Assembly (NCBI GenBank): GCA_038249195.1
Contig: JBBRWM010000001.1
Coordinates: forward strand, 434,001 to 498,000
Origin: JAOUEA01 sp038249195
GTDB taxonomy: Bacteria > Actinomycetota > UBA4738 > HRBIN12
Length of the DNA: 64,000 nt
Direction of reading: 5' to 3'
The notes under the pieces are model-generated. The model had not been told where the DNA came from. It saw nothing but the letters and a program-made list of their open reading frames with translations, and did no database searches. This document shows, in pieces, positions 51,856 through 59,838 of this stretch (positions are counted from its first letter, which is position 1; every line of letters starts with the position of its first letter). The position numbers and the translations under genes are program-made.

Positions 51856-53280
51856 TTACCCGACGCCCAGCGTCTCGAAGCCCAAGCCGTCGAGGATGTC
51901 GGTCTCGCTCACGAGCGCCCGGTCGGATCCGAACCGGCGCATGGTGCTCGCGAGGATCACCGCGCCCGCCACGATCACATCGCCGCGCCCGGCCGCCATC
52001 ACCGGGATCGCGGCGCGCTCGCCGTTGGTCATGCTCGCGAGACGCTCGAGGAGGTCCTCGACGGTGGTTCGAGCGAGCCAGGTGCGATGGATCGCGTCGG
52101 GATCGTAACGAGTGAGGCCCAGCGCGATCGCCTGCAACGTGGTGGCCGTCCCCGCCACGGCCACGAACGTCCGCGCGCTCGTCGCCGAGATGGCGCCGTC
52201 CACCTCTTCGAGCACCCGCTCGGCCTCGGCCCGCAGGGCGCGGAGGTCCTCGCGCGATGGCGGGTCCGATCGCACGAGCCGCTCGGTGAGTCGGACGCTG
52301 CCCATCTGGGTCGAGATCGCGCGCCCCGCGTGTCCCGGAACCGCGCCGACCACGAACTCCGTGGAACCACCGCCGATGTCTTGCACCAGGTAGGGCCCGG
52401 GATGCTCCGATGGATCCAACCCGAGCGTGGCTCCCACGAACGACAGGCCGGCCTCGCGTTCGCCCGTGAGGATCTCGAGGGGTGTGTGGGCAAGCGCGCG
52501 AACCGACGCGGCGAACACGTCGCGGTTCGCCGCGTCACGAACCGCGCTCGTGGCGGCGACGCGGATCCGCTCGGCGGCGAGGGCGCGGGCGCGGCGACAG
52601 TAGCCCGCCAGGACGTCCACGGTGCGCGCCAGGGCATCGGGGTCGAGCCGGCCGCTCCGATCCACGCCCTCGCCCAGGCGGGTGATCTGGAGGTCGCGCG
52701 CGATCTCGGTAGACCCATCGGGGCCCGGCTCCAGCACCAGGAGCCGGCAGGAGTTCGTTCCCTGGTCGATCGCCGCCACGCGGCCGCGGCGCTGCTCGGG
52801 GTGCACGGGCTCGACGCGACGCGCCACCCACGAGCCCACCGGATCGTCCCCGCCGGACAGGTGGTAGGCGTAGTGCGCGTGCAGGCACTTCACGCCGGTC
52901 CGCGTGCCCGCCACCCCGCCCCAGCCCCGTGCACGCGGCAGGTCGCGCGCGCGTTCGTCCGCGTACGCCGTGTGCGCGGCCGCGAGCGCCCGGGCGAAGC
53001 CGGCATCCCCGGTCGTTCGCTCGTTGAGCTCGCCGATCGCGCCCCCCGCCTCGATGCGCGCGACCGCCTTCACGGCGGTGGGGCACGTGAGCCAGAACGT
53101 GGTGGGGAACGGATCGCCCTCGGCATCCAGGGGCGCGTTGCGGATCACGAGCGGATGACCGCCCGGGCACCGTGCCACCACGATGAACGCGGTGGTGGGC
53201 TCCCGGCCGAGTTGGTCGCGGACGGCCCGCACGTCCGCGGCGCGGAGCTCACGTTGCGCGGTGAGGGCGCCGGGTTCCAT
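51856..53280 (-). CDS. DUF501 - exopolyphosphatase (Ppx/GppA) fusion protein
   Basis: This 474-residue protein joins two domains. Residues about 8-155 are DUF501, with CPGGHPLVIRNAPLDAEGDP, FPTTFWLTCP and the family end GVKCLHAHYAYHL. Residues about 168-474 are a Ppx/GppA phosphatase with the ASKHA start VAAIDQGTNSCRLLVLEPG, RVAATSAVRDAANRDVF and the phosphate loop YLVQDIGGGSTEFVVG. It should hydrolyse polyphosphate or pppGpp in the cytoplasm. In many actinobacteria DUF501 and ppx are adjacent separate genes between eno and the next block; here they share one frame without a stop between them. DUF501 function is unknown. Confidence 0.93.
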   Translation of the reverse strand: MEPGALTAQRELRAADVRAVRDQLGREPTTAFIVVARCPGGHPLVIRNAPLDAEGDPFPTTFWLTCPTAVKAVARIEAGGAIGELNERTTGDAGFARALAAAHTAYADERARDLPRARGWGGVAGTRTGVKCLHAHYAYHLSGGDDPVGSWVARRVEPVHPEQRRGRVAAIDQGTNSCRLLVLEPGPDGSTEIARDLQITRLGEGVDRSGRLDPDALARTVDVLAGYCRRARALAAERIRVAATSAVRDAANRDVFAASVRALAHTPLEILTGEREAGLSFVGATLGLDPSEHPGPYLVQDIGGGSTEFVVGAVPGHAGRAISTQMGSVRLTERLVRSDPPSREDLRALRAEAERVLEEVDGAISATSARTFVAVAGTATTLQAIALGLTRYDPDAIHRTWLARTTVEDLLERLASMTNGERAAIPVMAAGRGDVIVAGAVILASTMRRFGSDRALVSETDILDGLGFETLGVG

Positions 53281-53315
53281 GCGCCCATGTTCGCAGAGCC
53301 CGCCATACTGCCGCC

Positions 53316-53861
53316 GTGTCCGCCGACCCGTTCCCCGCCATCGAGACGGCGCGCCTGCGCCTGCGCCGCTTCCGCGCGGAGGACGCGCGCGCGTTCGCCG
53401 CGTACCGCGCCAAAGCCGACGTCGCGCGCTTCCAGGGATGGGAGGCGGGCTACCCGCTGGACGCGGCCGAGCGATTCGTGCGGGAGATGGCCACGGCCAC
53501 CCCGGGGACGCCCGGCGGATGGTTCCAGATCGCGATCGCGGATCTCGTCTCGGACGAGCTCGTGGGTGATTGCGTCGTGCACGTCCCCGCCGATGACCCC
53601 ACCACGGCAGAGATCGGATACACCTTGGCTCCCGAGCACCAAGGCCGCGGCTACGCCGCCGAGGCTGTTCGCGCGCTCCTGACGTATTCGTTCGAGAGGC
53701 TCGGCGTGGCGACCGTGGGCGCCGTCACCGACGCGCGCAACACGCGGTCGATCCGGCTGGTGGAGCGGCTGGGGATGCGGCGGGTGGCGGCCGAGCCCGC
53801 GACGTTCAAGGGCGAATCGTGCGTGGAATACACCTACGAACTGTCGAGTCCACCGGACTAA
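53316..53861 (+). CDS. RimJ/RimL-like GNAT acetyltransferase
   Basis: This 181-residue protein has the N-terminal RimL pattern IETARLRLRRFRAEDARAFA (about 8-27), the acetyl-CoA region AEIGYTLAPEHQGRGYAAEA (about 92-111), where QGRGYA is the canonical Q-x-x-G-x-G/A loop, and TDARNTRSIRLVERLGMRRV (about 138-157). The target amine is unknown. The GTG start lies six bases after CATACT, a possible leaderless promoter. It diverges from the DUF501-Ppx gene across 35 bases and ends three bases before the convergent S1-domain gene. Confidence 0.9.
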   Translation: MSADPFPAIETARLRLRRFRAEDARAFAAYRAKADVARFQGWEAGYPLDAAERFVREMATATPGTPGGWFQIAIADLVSDELVGDCVVHVPADDPTTAEIGYTLAPEHQGRGYAAEAVRALLTYSFERLGVATVGAVTDARNTRSIRLVERLGMRRVAAEPATFKGESCVEYTYELSSPPD

Positions 53862-53864
53862 GAG

Positions 53865-54227
53865 CTACTTGCGCTTGTGCTCGACCGCGCGCTTGACGTC
53901 GACGAGCCGCTCCTCGCTCTGCTTCATGAACGTCTTGAGCTTCTTCTCGAAGTCCGGGTCGCTGCCGCGCCGCTGGCGCGTGGGGGGCGGGTCCTGGAGC
54001 GCCTTGATGGATAGGTCGATCTTGCCGTCCTCCTTGATCGCCAGCACCTTCGCCTGCACGACATCCGTCTCGCGGAGGTGATCGTGCACGTCCTTGACGT
54101 AGTTGCGGTCGATCTCGGAGATGTGGACGAGCCCGAGCCGCCCGTCCTCCAGCTTCAGGAACGCTCCGTAGGGCGTGATGCGTTCGACGGTGCCGTCGAT
54201 CACCGCCCCGATCTCGATCTCTGCGAT
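53865..54227 (-). CDS. S1 RNA-binding domain protein (YabR-like)
   Basis: The protein is about 120 residues. One S1 domain occupies the first about 75 residues (GAVIDGTVERITPYGAFLKL, then LGLVHISEIDRNYVKDVHDH and VLAIKEDGKIDLSIKAL). A basic C-terminal tail (FEKKLKTFMKQSEERLVDVK) follows. It probably binds RNA or the ribosome. The start is uncertain: there is no ATG. An ATC at 54227 sits seven bases after AAAGGGGG and yields a complete domain; GTG at 54203 would clip it, and TTG at 54332 coincides with a probable -35 element. I chose ATC; standard gene finders would pick another. The stop is firm. Confidence 0.75.
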   Translation of the reverse strand: MAEIEIGAVIDGTVERITPYGAFLKLEDGRLGLVHISEIDRNYVKDVHDHLRETDVVQAKVLAIKEDGKIDLSIKALQDPPPTRQRRGSDPDFEKKLKTFMKQSEERLVDVKRAVEHKRK

Positions 54228-54303
54228 CTCAGATCCCCCTTTCCCGTTGGTGGTCCGGGCCGTTCCCGGACGACCGCGGCCGCCCACACTGCAGCGGACG
54301 GCC

Positions 54304-54332
54304 AGTGTGCGGGAATCGTCCGCACCCGTCAA
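54304..54332 (-). promoter_or_regulatory. promoter of the S1-domain gene
   Basis: TTGACG (54332-54327) and CACACT (54309-54304) are 17 bases apart. The -35 matches five of six consensus bases; the -10 keeps the second A and final T. It lies between the ftsB stop and the S1 coding region, leaving a leader of about 70 bases. Confidence 0.5.
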
Positions 54333-54349
54333 TGAGCAGACGCCGCGCG

Positions 54350-54769
54350 CTAGCAGCGCGTCGGGACGGGCGCGCCGCGTTTAGGGATCGCGCGGAACCC
54401 GATCTCGCCGGCGTGGACCATGCCCAGGCATTCGCGGGCGAGTTGCTCGATGTAGGCGGGGTCGTTCAGGCGGTCGATCTGCGATTGGAGCTCGGCGTTG
54501 CGCGTGCGCAGCTCGTCGGACTGCCGCTGCAGCTGCGCGAGGCTCGAGCGCTCTGCGAGGAGGCTGCGCGCCGGCCCGATGGCAGCGACCATCAACAACA
54601 TGACGAGGACCAGGAGGACGGCGCCGCGCGCGGTGAGCCGCACGCGCCGCCTCGGTCCCGCCGTCGCGGGCGCCGGCGTCTTGCGGGCGGCCTTCGCCCC
54701 GGCCGCGGGTTCCGGTGGGTTCTTCCCGCGGGCGGCGGCCTGGGGAGTGGCCGCGGCGGGGGTGCTCAT
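54350..54769 (-). CDS. ftsB: FtsB/DivIC-type septum formation initiator
   Basis: This 139-residue protein has an Ala/Pro/Lys-rich cytoplasmic N-terminus (about 1-42), one membrane helix (AVLLVLVMLLMVAAIGPARS, about 50-69), a coiled coil (LAQLQRQSDELRTRNAELQS, about 77-96) and the family end DRLNDPAYIEQLARECLGMV (about 100-119). It is the DivIC/FtsB component of the divisome. The ATG overlaps the stop of enolase by four bases (ATGA); the eno-ftsB pair is typical of actinobacteria. A separate promoter downstream serves the S1 gene. Confidence 0.92.
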   Translation of the reverse strand: MSTPAAATPQAAARGKNPPEPAAGAKAARKTPAPATAGPRRRVRLTARGAVLLVLVMLLMVAAIGPARSLLAERSSLAQLQRQSDELRTRNAELQSQIDRLNDPAYIEQLARECLGMVHAGEIGFRAIPKRGAPVPTRC

Positions 54770-56043
54770 CCTGCGCCCGCCAGGGCGGAACCGCCGGCGT
54801 AGCTCGCGTTCTCGCCGAGCGCCTCCTCGATGCGCAGCAGCTGGTTGTACTTCGCGGTGCGCTCCCCTCGGCTCGGCGCGCCCGCCTTGATCTGGCCCGC
54901 ATCGGTCGCTACGGCGAGGTCCGCGATGGTCGAGTCCTCGGTCTCGCCGCTGCGGTGGGATACGACGACCCCGTTGCCGTTTCGCCCGGCGAGCTCGATC
55001 ACATCGAGGGTCTCCGTGAGGGTGCCGATCTGGTTCAGCTTGACGAGGATCGCGTTCGCTGCGCCCTCGCGGAGACCACGCTCGAGGCGCTCGGCGTTGG
55101 TCACGAAGATGTCGTCGCCCACAACCTGCACGCGCCTCCCGAGCTCCGCCGTCAGGCGTGCCCACCCTTCCCAATCGTCTTCGGCGAGCGGATCTTCGAG
55201 CGAGACCACGGGGAAGCGGTCGAGGAGGTCGGCCCAGAACGCGATCATGTCGTCGGCGGAACGCGCGGCGCCCTCGAGCTGGTACGCGCCGTCGCGGTAA
55301 CACTCGGACATGGCGGGATCCATCGCGAACGCGATCTCTGTGCCGAGGTCGCGGCCGGCGCGTTCGACGGCCTCGACCAGCAACTCGAGGGCCTCGACGG
55401 CGGTGGCCAAGGGGGGCGCGAACCCGCCTTCATCGCCCACCGCCACCGGGAGTCCGCGATCGACCAGGATCGCGCGGAGGGCGCCGAAGCACTCCGCGCC
55501 CCACCGCAGCGCCTCGGAGAAGGATGCCGCCCCGACGGGCATCAGCATGAACTCCTGCATCTCGAGCTCGTTGTTCGCGTGCGCGCCGCCGTTGATCACG
55601 TTCAGCATGGGGGTGGGGAGCACGTGCGCGTTCGGCCCACCCAGGTAGCGCCACAGCGCCTGACCGGATGAATCGGCCGCCGCCCGCGCCACGGCCAAGG
55701 AGCAGCCGAGCGTCGCGTTGGCCCCCATCGCCGACTTGTCCGCGGTGCCGTCGAGGTCCACCAGCGTGCGGTCGACGTCGCGCTGATCGAACCCGTCGAG
55801 GCCGCGCAACGCATCGGCGAGCGGCCCGTTGACGTTCGCCACCGCCCGCAGGACGCCGCGGCCCCCGAACGCGGCCTCATCGCCGTCGCGCAACTCAAGG
55901 GCCTCGTGTTCGCCGGTGGAGGCCCCGCTCGGCACGGCAGCCCGGCCGAAGCCCCCGTCGGCGAGCCGCACGTCGACCTCCACGGTGGGGTTGCCCCGGG
56001 AATCCAGGATCTGGCGTGCGTGGACGGATCCGATCAGCGACAT
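54766..56043 (-). CDS. eno: enolase
   Basis: At 425 residues this matches enolases, which convert 2-phosphoglycerate to phosphoenolpyruvate in glycolysis. Characteristic segments are ARQILDSRGNPTVEVDVRLA (about 9-28), the GASTGEHEALELRDGD loop, VPTPMLNVINGGAHA-type sequence (LPTPMLNVINGGAHANNELE), the magnesium ligands in VVSLEDPLAEDDWEGW and VGDDIFVTN, the catalytic Lys in ILVKLNQIGTLTE, and VVVSHRSGETED. All catalytic residues appear intact. The ATG at 56043 gives the normal MSLIGSVHARQILDSRGN start; the open frame continues upstream without meaning. It overlaps ftsB downstream. Confidence 0.98.
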   Translation of the reverse strand: MSLIGSVHARQILDSRGNPTVEVDVRLADGGFGRAAVPSGASTGEHEALELRDGDEAAFGGRGVLRAVANVNGPLADALRGLDGFDQRDVDRTLVDLDGTADKSAMGANATLGCSLAVARAAADSSGQALWRYLGGPNAHVLPTPMLNVINGGAHANNELEMQEFMLMPVGAASFSEALRWGAECFGALRAILVDRGLPVAVGDEGGFAPPLATAVEALELLVEAVERAGRDLGTEIAFAMDPAMSECYRDGAYQLEGAARSADDMIAFWADLLDRFPVVSLEDPLAEDDWEGWARLTAELGRRVQVVGDDIFVTNAERLERGLREGAANAILVKLNQIGTLTETLDVIELAGRNGNGVVVSHRSGETEDSTIADLAVATDAGQIKAGAPSRGERTAKYNQLLRIEEALGENASYAGGSALAGAG

Positions 56044-56066
56044 GGGTGCCCGATGGTACCGGAGGA

Positions 56067-56906
56067 CTACCGTCGATCCGGGGATTTCCGCGCGGCGACG
56101 CCCGGCGCGGCCGCGGCGGCCCCGCTCGCATGCGGTGGGTGCCGCAGGAAGTGGTCCCCGACGGTGGCGACCGGGCGGAACCCCAGCGTCGCGTACCAGC
56201 GCTGCGGCCAGTCGTCCGCGTCGGCCCACAGGTGGACGCGGCGGGCGCCGGCCTCGCGCGCCGCCGCGGCGGCGGCGAGGACGAACGCGGTGGCGAGTCC
56301 CCGGCGGCGGAACTCGGGCAACGTGTCCACCGACTCGATCTGGGCTTCCCCACCCAGGACGTAGAGCTCGCAGCAACCCGCGAGCACCCCGTCCACGCGT
56401 GCCGCGAAGAACCGAGCCCCGACTGCACGTTCGAGCTTCCCGTGGTGTTCGGTCAGCTGCCGAACGGTCTCGGGGTCCCCCGCCCAGGGCTCCCGGCTCG
56501 TCACCTCTTCTTCCAACCCACGCACGTCCGCGAACGTGAGCTCCTCGACCGCAGGGGGAAGCGTGCACGGATCGGACGCCTCCTCCTGCACCATCAGCAC
56601 GCTGCGATCCACGGCGTACCCGTGCTCCAGGAAGCCCGCCGACAGGCGGTCGGCCGCGCGGCTGTCCCGCACGGCCACGAGCCGGTGTGCGAGCCCGCGC
56701 TCCTGCATGAGGCGGTCCGCCTCGGCCACCCATCGCTCCGCCGGGGCGGACGCGGGCTCATCGATCACGAGGAGGTTGCTGTAGTAGCGGAGCGGGGCCT
56801 CGTGGTCGAAATAGGCAGTTCCTCCCGGGAACGCGACCACCTCGGTGGACGTGCGATCGAGCAGGACGCGGCCGAACGCCCAAGCACGCGCGAGGTCGTC
56901 GTTCAT
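56067..56906 (-). CDS. GNAT family acetyltransferase
   Basis: This 279-residue protein has a GNAT domain in the C-terminal half: GVLAGCCELYVLGGEAQIES (about 173-192), then VDTLPEFRRRGLATAFVLAA (about 193-212), where FRRRGLAT is the acetyl-CoA loop, and a closing WYATLGFRPVATVGDHFLRH (about 238-257). The N-terminal half may be a degenerate second GNAT domain. A TAAGCT hexamer lies nine bases upstream of the ATG. It is 24 bases from eno on the same strand and 25 bases after the threonine dehydratase-like gene. The substrate is unknown. Confidence 0.85.
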   Translation of the reverse strand: MNDDLARAWAFGRVLLDRTSTEVVAFPGGTAYFDHEAPLRYYSNLLVIDEPASAPAERWVAEADRLMQERGLAHRLVAVRDSRAADRLSAGFLEHGYAVDRSVLMVQEEASDPCTLPPAVEELTFADVRGLEEEVTSREPWAGDPETVRQLTEHHGKLERAVGARFFAARVDGVLAGCCELYVLGGEAQIESVDTLPEFRRRGLATAFVLAAAAAAREAGARRVHLWADADDWPQRWYATLGFRPVATVGDHFLRHPPHASGAAAAAPGVAARKSPDRR

Positions 56907-56931
56907 GGCCGAGGGAGCTTACGCGAGCGCC

Positions 56932-57879
56932 TCAACCGATGACGTCACCGGGATCTCCGTTGGCGCCGCACACCACCACGACGACCCGCTCGTCGGGCGT
57001 CGGAACGTAGGCGCCGTGCATCAACGCGGCCAAGGCGGCGGCGCCCCCGGGCTCGGCGACCAACCGCAGTTCGCACCAGAGGCGGCGTTGGGCCTCGCGG
57101 ATCGCCGCGTCGGGGACCAACGCCACCCGCTCGACGTAGGCACGCGCTGCTTCGAAGGCGATCGTGCCCACCCGGCGGGCGCCCAGCGAATCCGTGGCGA
57201 TCGAGTCCACCGTCACGTCCACGGGCTCCCCCGCCGCGAGCGCTGCGTCGAGGCATCGCGACCCCTCCGGTTCCACGGCGATCACGCGGACGTCGCCCCG
57301 GAACCACGACGCGATCCCTCCCACGAGCCCGCCCCCGCCGCACGCCACGATCACCGTGTCGGCATCGGGCGTCTGCCGCGCGAGCTCGATCCCGATCGTG
57401 CCCTGACCGGCGACCACCTCCGGCTGATCGAAGGGATGCATCGCGAGGGCCCCGGTCTCCACCTGGCGCGCGCGGGCCATCGCCGAGGCGTCGTCGTAGT
57501 ACCCCGGCACGACGTGCACCGCGGCACCCTCCGCCCGGACCCGGCCGATCTTCGACGCCGGCGAGGTGGAGGGCACGAAGATCTCCGCCGCGTATCCCAG
57601 GCGCCGGCATGCGTAAGCCACCGCCAGGCCGAAGTTCCCGCCGCTCGCGGCCACGACCCCGGCGGGAGGAACGTCGGAGGCCAGCAGCTTGCTGAAGGCG
57701 CCCCGAGGCTTGAACGATCCCGTGTGCTGAAGCAGCTCGAGCTTGAGCGTCAGCTCCACGTCCACGCCGAACGCCCCGGCGCCGGTCCGGATCACGGGCG
57801 TCGTGCGCATGTGCGGCGCAATGCGTTCGCGGGCGGCCTCGATCGCATCCCGCGAAGGAACCACGTCGGCGCCGACCAT
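56932..57879 (-). CDS. threonine/serine dehydratase-like PLP enzyme
   Basis: This 315-residue fold-type II PLP enzyme has the Schiff-base lysine in LQHTGSFKPRGAFSKLLASD (about 50-69), the SGGNFGLAVAYA loop, and the phosphate-binding glycine loop VACGGGGLVGGIASW (about 179-193). It has no C-terminal ACT regulatory domain, so it resembles catabolic threonine or serine dehydratases (TdcB-like, 300-330 residues) more than biosynthetic IlvA. It could also be a serine racemase or hydroxyaspartate dehydratase. ATG start two bases after mazG. Substrate is not decided by sequence. Confidence 0.82.
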   Translation of the reverse strand: MVGADVVPSRDAIEAARERIAPHMRTTPVIRTGAGAFGVDVELTLKLELLQHTGSFKPRGAFSKLLASDVPPAGVVAASGGNFGLAVAYACRRLGYAAEIFVPSTSPASKIGRVRAEGAAVHVVPGYYDDASAMARARQVETGALAMHPFDQPEVVAGQGTIGIELARQTPDADTVIVACGGGGLVGGIASWFRGDVRVIAVEPEGSRCLDAALAAGEPVDVTVDSIATDSLGARRVGTIAFEAARAYVERVALVPDAAIREAQRRLWCELRLVAEPGGAAALAALMHGAYVPTPDERVVVVVCGANGDPGDVIG

Positions 57880-57881
57880 CG

Positions 57882-58739
57882 CTACCGTTCGCGCGCCGCA
57901 CGGAAGAGCGCACGCAGCTCGGCCTCTGGTGCGGTCTCCACGTCGATGCCTCGTTCGGCCGCCATCTGGGCGAACCGTTCGTAGCGCACCGCGAACGTGC
58001 CCACGGACCGTCGCAGGGCGCTCTCCGCATCGACGCCGCGCTTGCGCGCCACGGCCACCGCCGCGAACAAGACATCGCCGAGCTCGGCCTCGGCTTCCTC
58101 GGCGCCTTGCGCACGCCCCAGCTCGTCGACCTCCTCGCGCAGCGCCTCCATGGCACTGTCAACGCTGCGCCACTCGAACCCCCACCCGGCGGCGCGGCGC
58201 TGGACCTTGGCGGCGCGCGCGAGGGCCGGGAGGGTGGCCGGGATGTCGTCGTTCACGCCCTTGCGACCGCCCGACTCGGCGGCCTTGAGTTTCTCCCAGT
58301 TCACGAGGACCTCCTCGGCGTCCGCCACGTCGACGGTGCCGAACACATGGGGGTGTCGGTAAACGAGCTTGTCGACGAGGCCGCGCGCCACGTCGTCGAC
58401 GTCCCAGCGACCATCGGAGGCCGCGATCTGTGCGTGGAAGACGACCTGGAGCAGGACGTCCCCGAGCTCATCGCGGATCGCCTCGTCGTCCTCGGCCTCG
58501 ATCGCCTCGATGAGCTCGTGCGTCTCCTCGAGGAGGTGGGGGGCGAGGGTCCTGTGGGTCTGCTCGGCGTCCCAAGGACAGCCGCCGGGCTCGCGCAAGC
58601 GGGCCATCACCCTCACCAGATCGAGCAGCCTCCGCCCCTCTTGCGACGAAGGGACAGGACCTTCGGCGACCGCGGGCTCGGAGATCGAGCCCCCGGCCCT
58701 CGGCGGCCTGTCGTCGGGGCGGCCGGACGCCTCGGTCAC
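57882..58739 (-). CDS. mazG: nucleoside triphosphate pyrophosphohydrolase MazG
   Basis: This 285-residue protein has two MazG-type helical domains, as in full-length MazG. The first contains LREPGGCPWDAEQTHRTLAP (about 48-67), then EETHELIEAIEAEDDEAIRDELGD-like acidic helices that bind magnesium. The second has EALREEVDELGRAQGAEEAE and AELGDVLFAAVAVARKRGVD. The enzyme clears non-canonical nucleotides by releasing pyrophosphate. The GTG at 58739 overlaps the stop of the upstream foldase gene by four bases (GTGA). It lies in a run mfd, foldase, mazG, PLP enzyme. Confidence 0.95.
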   Translation of the reverse strand: MTEASGRPDDRPPRAGGSISEPAVAEGPVPSSQEGRRLLDLVRVMARLREPGGCPWDAEQTHRTLAPHLLEETHELIEAIEAEDDEAIRDELGDVLLQVVFHAQIAASDGRWDVDDVARGLVDKLVYRHPHVFGTVDVADAEEVLVNWEKLKAAESGGRKGVNDDIPATLPALARAAKVQRRAAGWGFEWRSVDSAMEALREEVDELGRAQGAEEAEAELGDVLFAAVAVARKRGVDAESALRRSVGTFAVRYERFAQMAAERGIDVETAPEAELRALFRAARER

Positions 58740-59785
58740 GGCGTGGGACTGGTGGCGGCGCTCGGGACGCCCGTCGCGGTGCCGGTGGCGCTCGGGTCCG
58801 TGCTCGTGATGGCGACCACCGTCAGGGTCGGGATGTCGTAACGACCGTACTTCGGGTTCACCTCGACGCCTTGGTCCTGCGCCTGCTTGGTGAGCCAGTC
58901 GTTGAAGAGCTTGGAGGCCCCGCTCTGGACGAGCTGCGACTTTGCTTTGTCGAACGGCGTGACGGTCTTGTCGAGCAGCTTGATCACGTGCCATCCATAC
59001 TGCGTCTTGACCGGCTTGGAGACCTCGCCGACCGCGAGCGCGGCCGCCGCCTGCCCGAACTCCTGGACATAGCCCGAGGCGGGGGACGTGGGCAGCTTCC
59101 CCCCGTTCGTCTTGGCGCTCGGGTCGATGGACACGTCTTTGGCCAGCGCGGCGAAGTCGGCGTCGGTGAAGCCCGGCGCGGTGACCTTCTTGTAGACGTC
59201 CTGCGCTTCCGCCTGGGTCTTCACGAGGATGTGCTCAACGCCGACGTTGGTGAAGTCGAGGATCTGCTGCTGATAGAGCGCCTTCAGTTGCGCGTCGGTC
59301 GACCCGGCCTCGCCGAGCTTCTGCTGGACGTCTTGGAAGAGCAGGACCTCGCGTCCCAACTCGTTGAGGTCGTCGCGCGTCAACCCGCTCGACTGGAGCT
59401 GCTGGTCCACCTTGTCCGCCCCCAACTGCTGATCGAGGCTCGCGATGATGGCCGTGAGCGCCTGGTCGGTCACGGTGACCTCGTTCTGGTCGGCGAACCC
59501 GCGCACGAAGGAACCCTGGATCAGGTTGGAGAGCGCGAATCGGTTGCACGCCGCCTCCGCGGACTCCCCCGCCGTCGGCTGGCCACAGCCGCTCTGATTG
59601 AGCGCCCCGATGAAGGTGAACAGCTTCGCCTCGTGGGCCACCTGCTCGTCGGTGATCTGCGTGGATCCTGCCGTTGCGGCCGTCGTGCCGCTGAGGCTCC
59701 CGTCGCCCTTACTGCAGGCCGACAGGAGCACCGCCGGCAGGACGATCGCGGACACGACGATGAGGCGGTTCGTTCGGGGGTGCAC
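58736..59785 (-). CDS. SurA/PrsA-like parvulin peptidyl-prolyl isomerase lipoprotein
   Basis: This about 349-residue protein has a lipoprotein signal (IVLPAVLLSACSKG), a SurA_N-like helical region (about 35-160) and a parvulin domain (about 165-270) with VEHILVKTQAEAQDVYKKVT, then FAALAKDVSIDPSAKTNGGK and KTQYGWHVIKLLDK, the classical rotamase segments. It should fold exported proteins at the outer face of the membrane. The GTG at 59785 gives a normal 24-residue signal; a GTG at 59824 would add 13 residues. The short C-terminal tail is Thr/Ser/Pro-rich. Its stop overlaps the mazG start. It follows mfd on the same strand. Confidence 0.9.
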   Translation of the reverse strand: MHPRTNRLIVVSAIVLPAVLLSACSKGDGSLSGTTAATAGSTQITDEQVAHEAKLFTFIGALNQSGCGQPTAGESAEAACNRFALSNLIQGSFVRGFADQNEVTVTDQALTAIIASLDQQLGADKVDQQLQSSGLTRDDLNELGREVLLFQDVQQKLGEAGSTDAQLKALYQQQILDFTNVGVEHILVKTQAEAQDVYKKVTAPGFTDADFAALAKDVSIDPSAKTNGGKLPTSPASGYVQEFGQAAAALAVGEVSKPVKTQYGWHVIKLLDKTVTPFDKAKSQLVQSGASKLFNDWLTKQAQDQGVEVNPKYGRYDIPTLTVVAITSTDPSATGTATGVPSAATSPTP

Positions 59786-59838
59786 GGGAACGAGTTTACG
59801 TGAAGCCCACGCGCGCTCCGGCACCTGTCACAGAACCG

